Of a stretch of DNA of 6,551 bases, positions 5,930-6,551 are shown piece after piece (position 1 is the first letter of the stretch; every line of letters starts with the position of its first letter). The notes below the pieces were generated by a model. It did not search any database, was not told the origin of the DNA, and saw only the letters and a list, made by a program, of their open reading frames with translations. Made by a program: the position numbers and the translations under genes. Location: the NCBI GenBank assembly GCA_032117135.1, contig JAULZV010000034.1:1-6551 (forward strand). Direction: 5' to 3'. This DNA comes from JAULZV01 sp032117135. Its GTDB lineage: Bacteria > Patescibacteriota > Minisyncoccia > Phycocordibacterales > JAACPR01.

Positions 5930-6143
5930 TCCGTCCGCATCTACCTGTTCTCACTAAGGCTTCGACCCGGCAAAATAGCGGGAGTCCCTCTTTTCCGAAA
6001 AGGAGCGCCACGCGTTCGGAACATGTATAGAGCGTCGACCGCCGCCTGTTTCGGAAAAAGGGACTTACCGTATTTTGCAGGGGCCTGCACTTGTACCCTT
6101 ACCATTGAGTGGAGTCGTTCGAACCAGGTAGATGCGGACGGAC
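5929..6143. ncRNA. Unassigned rod-shaped structured element with 19-bp closing stem
   Basis: The outer arms pair perfectly over 19 bp. The interior also pairs: 5950-5953 with 6106-6109; 5955-5959 with 6097-6101; 5966-5968 with 6080-6082; 5970-5977 with 6071-6078; 5979-5981 with 6068-6070; 5983-5989 with 6059-6065; and 5991-6000 with 6049-6058, with C5990 bulged. A small apical region spans 6001-6048. Asymmetric loops remain, for example 15 nt at 6110-6124. G+C is about 55% (118 of 213 bases by hand count at 5931-6143), above the AT-rich surroundings. No convincing reading frame, tRNA, 5S, SRP (no GGAAGGAAGCAG-like loop), RNase P or tmRNA signature is present. It may be a stand-alone RNA, a 3' UTR structure of the beta-CASP mRNA, or a small mobile palindromic element. 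The strand is undetermined; plus is favoured by continuity with the upstream gene. Confidence 0.5.
5929..6143. repeat. Perfect 19-bp inverted repeat bounding the element
   Basis: GTCCGTCCGCATCTACCTG at 5929-5947 is exactly complementary to 6125-6143, so either strand begins with the same 19 bases. The left arm begins at the last base of the beta-CASP TAG stop codon. The flanks (TTGTA on the left, ATTCT on the right) show no obvious target-site duplication, which weakens a transposon reading. Confidence 0.9.
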
Positions 6144-6168
6144 ATTCTCCATTAAGTGGTGCGACAAA

Positions 6169-6199
6169 ACAAAACACCGCAACTCGTGCGGTGTTTTGT
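6169..6199. terminator. Bidirectional intrinsic terminator between convergent units
   Basis: ACAAAACACCGCA (6169-6181) pairs with TGCGGTGTTTTGT (6187-6199) around a 5-nt loop, giving a 13-bp stem. Read on the minus strand, the stem is followed by TTTTGTTTTGTCG, a good U-rich tail, so it most clearly terminates rplT, 19 nt beyond its stop. On the plus strand the TTTT lies within the stem, so it could also end transcripts from the beta-CASP gene and the structured element. Confidence 0.8.
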
Positions 6200-6217
6200 G
6201 ATATGAACGAAAGGGGA

Positions 6218-6551
6218 TTACTTAAGAATCTCTCTCACGATTCGATCAAAACTTGCTGGGTTTGTACCTGCGAGTTCTGATAGTACCTTTCGGTTCAGTT
6301 TGATGTTGCTCTTGTGAAGCTTATCGATGAATCGGCTATACGAAATATCATACGGTACAAGTGCTGCGTTCAATCGGACGATCCAAAGAGATCGGAAGGT
6401 TCCTTTCTTCTTGCGTCGGTCGTTGAATGCTGACTTACCTGCGTGTCGGATAGCTGTATTTGCTTCTCGCTCTTTGGTGCTTCGACCGAATCGATAGCCC
6501 TTTACCATCTTGAGCTTGTTCTTTCGTGTCTTGTTGGCGATGGTTCCTCGT
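6218..6551 (-). CDS. rplT: Large ribosomal subunit protein L20 (bL20), N-terminus outside window
   Basis: L20 is a 23S rRNA-binding protein needed early in 50S assembly. In several bacteria it also represses its own operon. The reading frame is open to the window edge. Upstream of the internal methionine at 6508 it continues as RGTIANKTRKNKLK and then MVKGYRFGRSTK, the normal basic L20 N-terminal arm, so 6508 is not the start; only about five residues are missing. The core NDRRKKKGTFRSLWIVRLNAA and ISYSRFIDKL are typical. Twelve of 14 visible arginines use CGA, with one CGC and one AGA. It converges on the plus-strand genes and ends at the terminator at 6169-6199. Its usual partners infC and rpmI would lie beyond the right edge. 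Confidence 0.95.
   Translation of the reverse strand, partial: RGTIANKTRKNKLKMVKGYRFGRSTKEREANTAIRHAGKSAFNDRRKKKGTFRSLWIVRLNAALVPYDISYSRFIDKLHKSNIKLNRKVLSELAGTNPASFDRIVREILK

Noticed and set aside
6113..6129. tRNA-like T-loop (GTTCGAACC)
   Set aside because: The bases flanking the TTCGAAC loop cannot form the required 5-bp stem on either strand, and no acceptor or anticodon arm fits.
5929..6143. Transposon-derived MITE
   Set aside because: Not excluded, but no target-site duplication is visible and the pairing continues through the interior with bulges, which fits a folded RNA better than simple terminal repeats.
5941..6177. 78-aa minus-strand reading frame inside the structured element
   Set aside because: It starts in the terminator hairpin and is entirely explained by the helical arms; the translation resembles no family I know.
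6023..6280. 85-aa plus-strand reading frame across the structured element and terminator
   Set aside because: It runs through the paired arms, the terminator hairpin and into antisense rplT; it has no recognisable domain and is better explained by those features.

Overview
The window looks like chromosomal DNA from a Candidate Phyla Radiation (Patescibacteria) bacterium, most likely Parcubacteria-like. The evidence is: an AT-rich, tightly packed spc ribosomal operon with no rpmD (L30) gene between rpsE and rplO, which is a known CPR hallmark; a 61-aa zinc-type S14; no recognisable Shine-Dalgarno sequences; and an unusual reliance on the arginine codon CGA in ribosomal protein genes. The placement is inferred from these traits, since there is no rRNA gene to read.

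Layout. Positions 14-42 hold a good promoter (TTGACA, 17-nt spacer, extended -10). It drives a plus-strand ribosomal operon: rpsN (S14), rpsH (S8), rplF (L6), rplR (L18), rpsE (S5), rplO (L15) and secY. Gaps run from a 7-nt overlap to 21 nt. These genes supply small- and large-subunit proteins plus the channel through which new proteins are exported. The operon appears to end after secY, where many bacteria continue with adk, map, infA and rpsM.

From 3950 to 4167 there is no protein gene. This stretch holds an extended -10 promoter, a compact RNA with a 13-bp closing stem and a central bubble (6S RNA-like, not proven), a 16-bp intrinsic terminator, and a second extended -10 promoter placed so that the next mRNA should be leaderless. 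That mRNA encodes a four-helix membrane protein (134 aa) overlapping by 11 nt a 455-aa beta-CASP metallo-beta-lactamase RNase-like protein. In the latter, the motif C histidine of the usual VHGE sequence is replaced by methionine.

From 5929 to 6143 lies a roughly 215-nt, about 55% G+C element bounded by perfect 19-bp inverted repeats. Its interior also pairs along most of its length, giving a rod with asymmetric loops. I cannot assign it to a known RNA family, and it is the best candidate for something undescribed here. A terminator at 6169-6199 separates it from the convergent, minus-strand rplT (L20), whose start lies outside the window.
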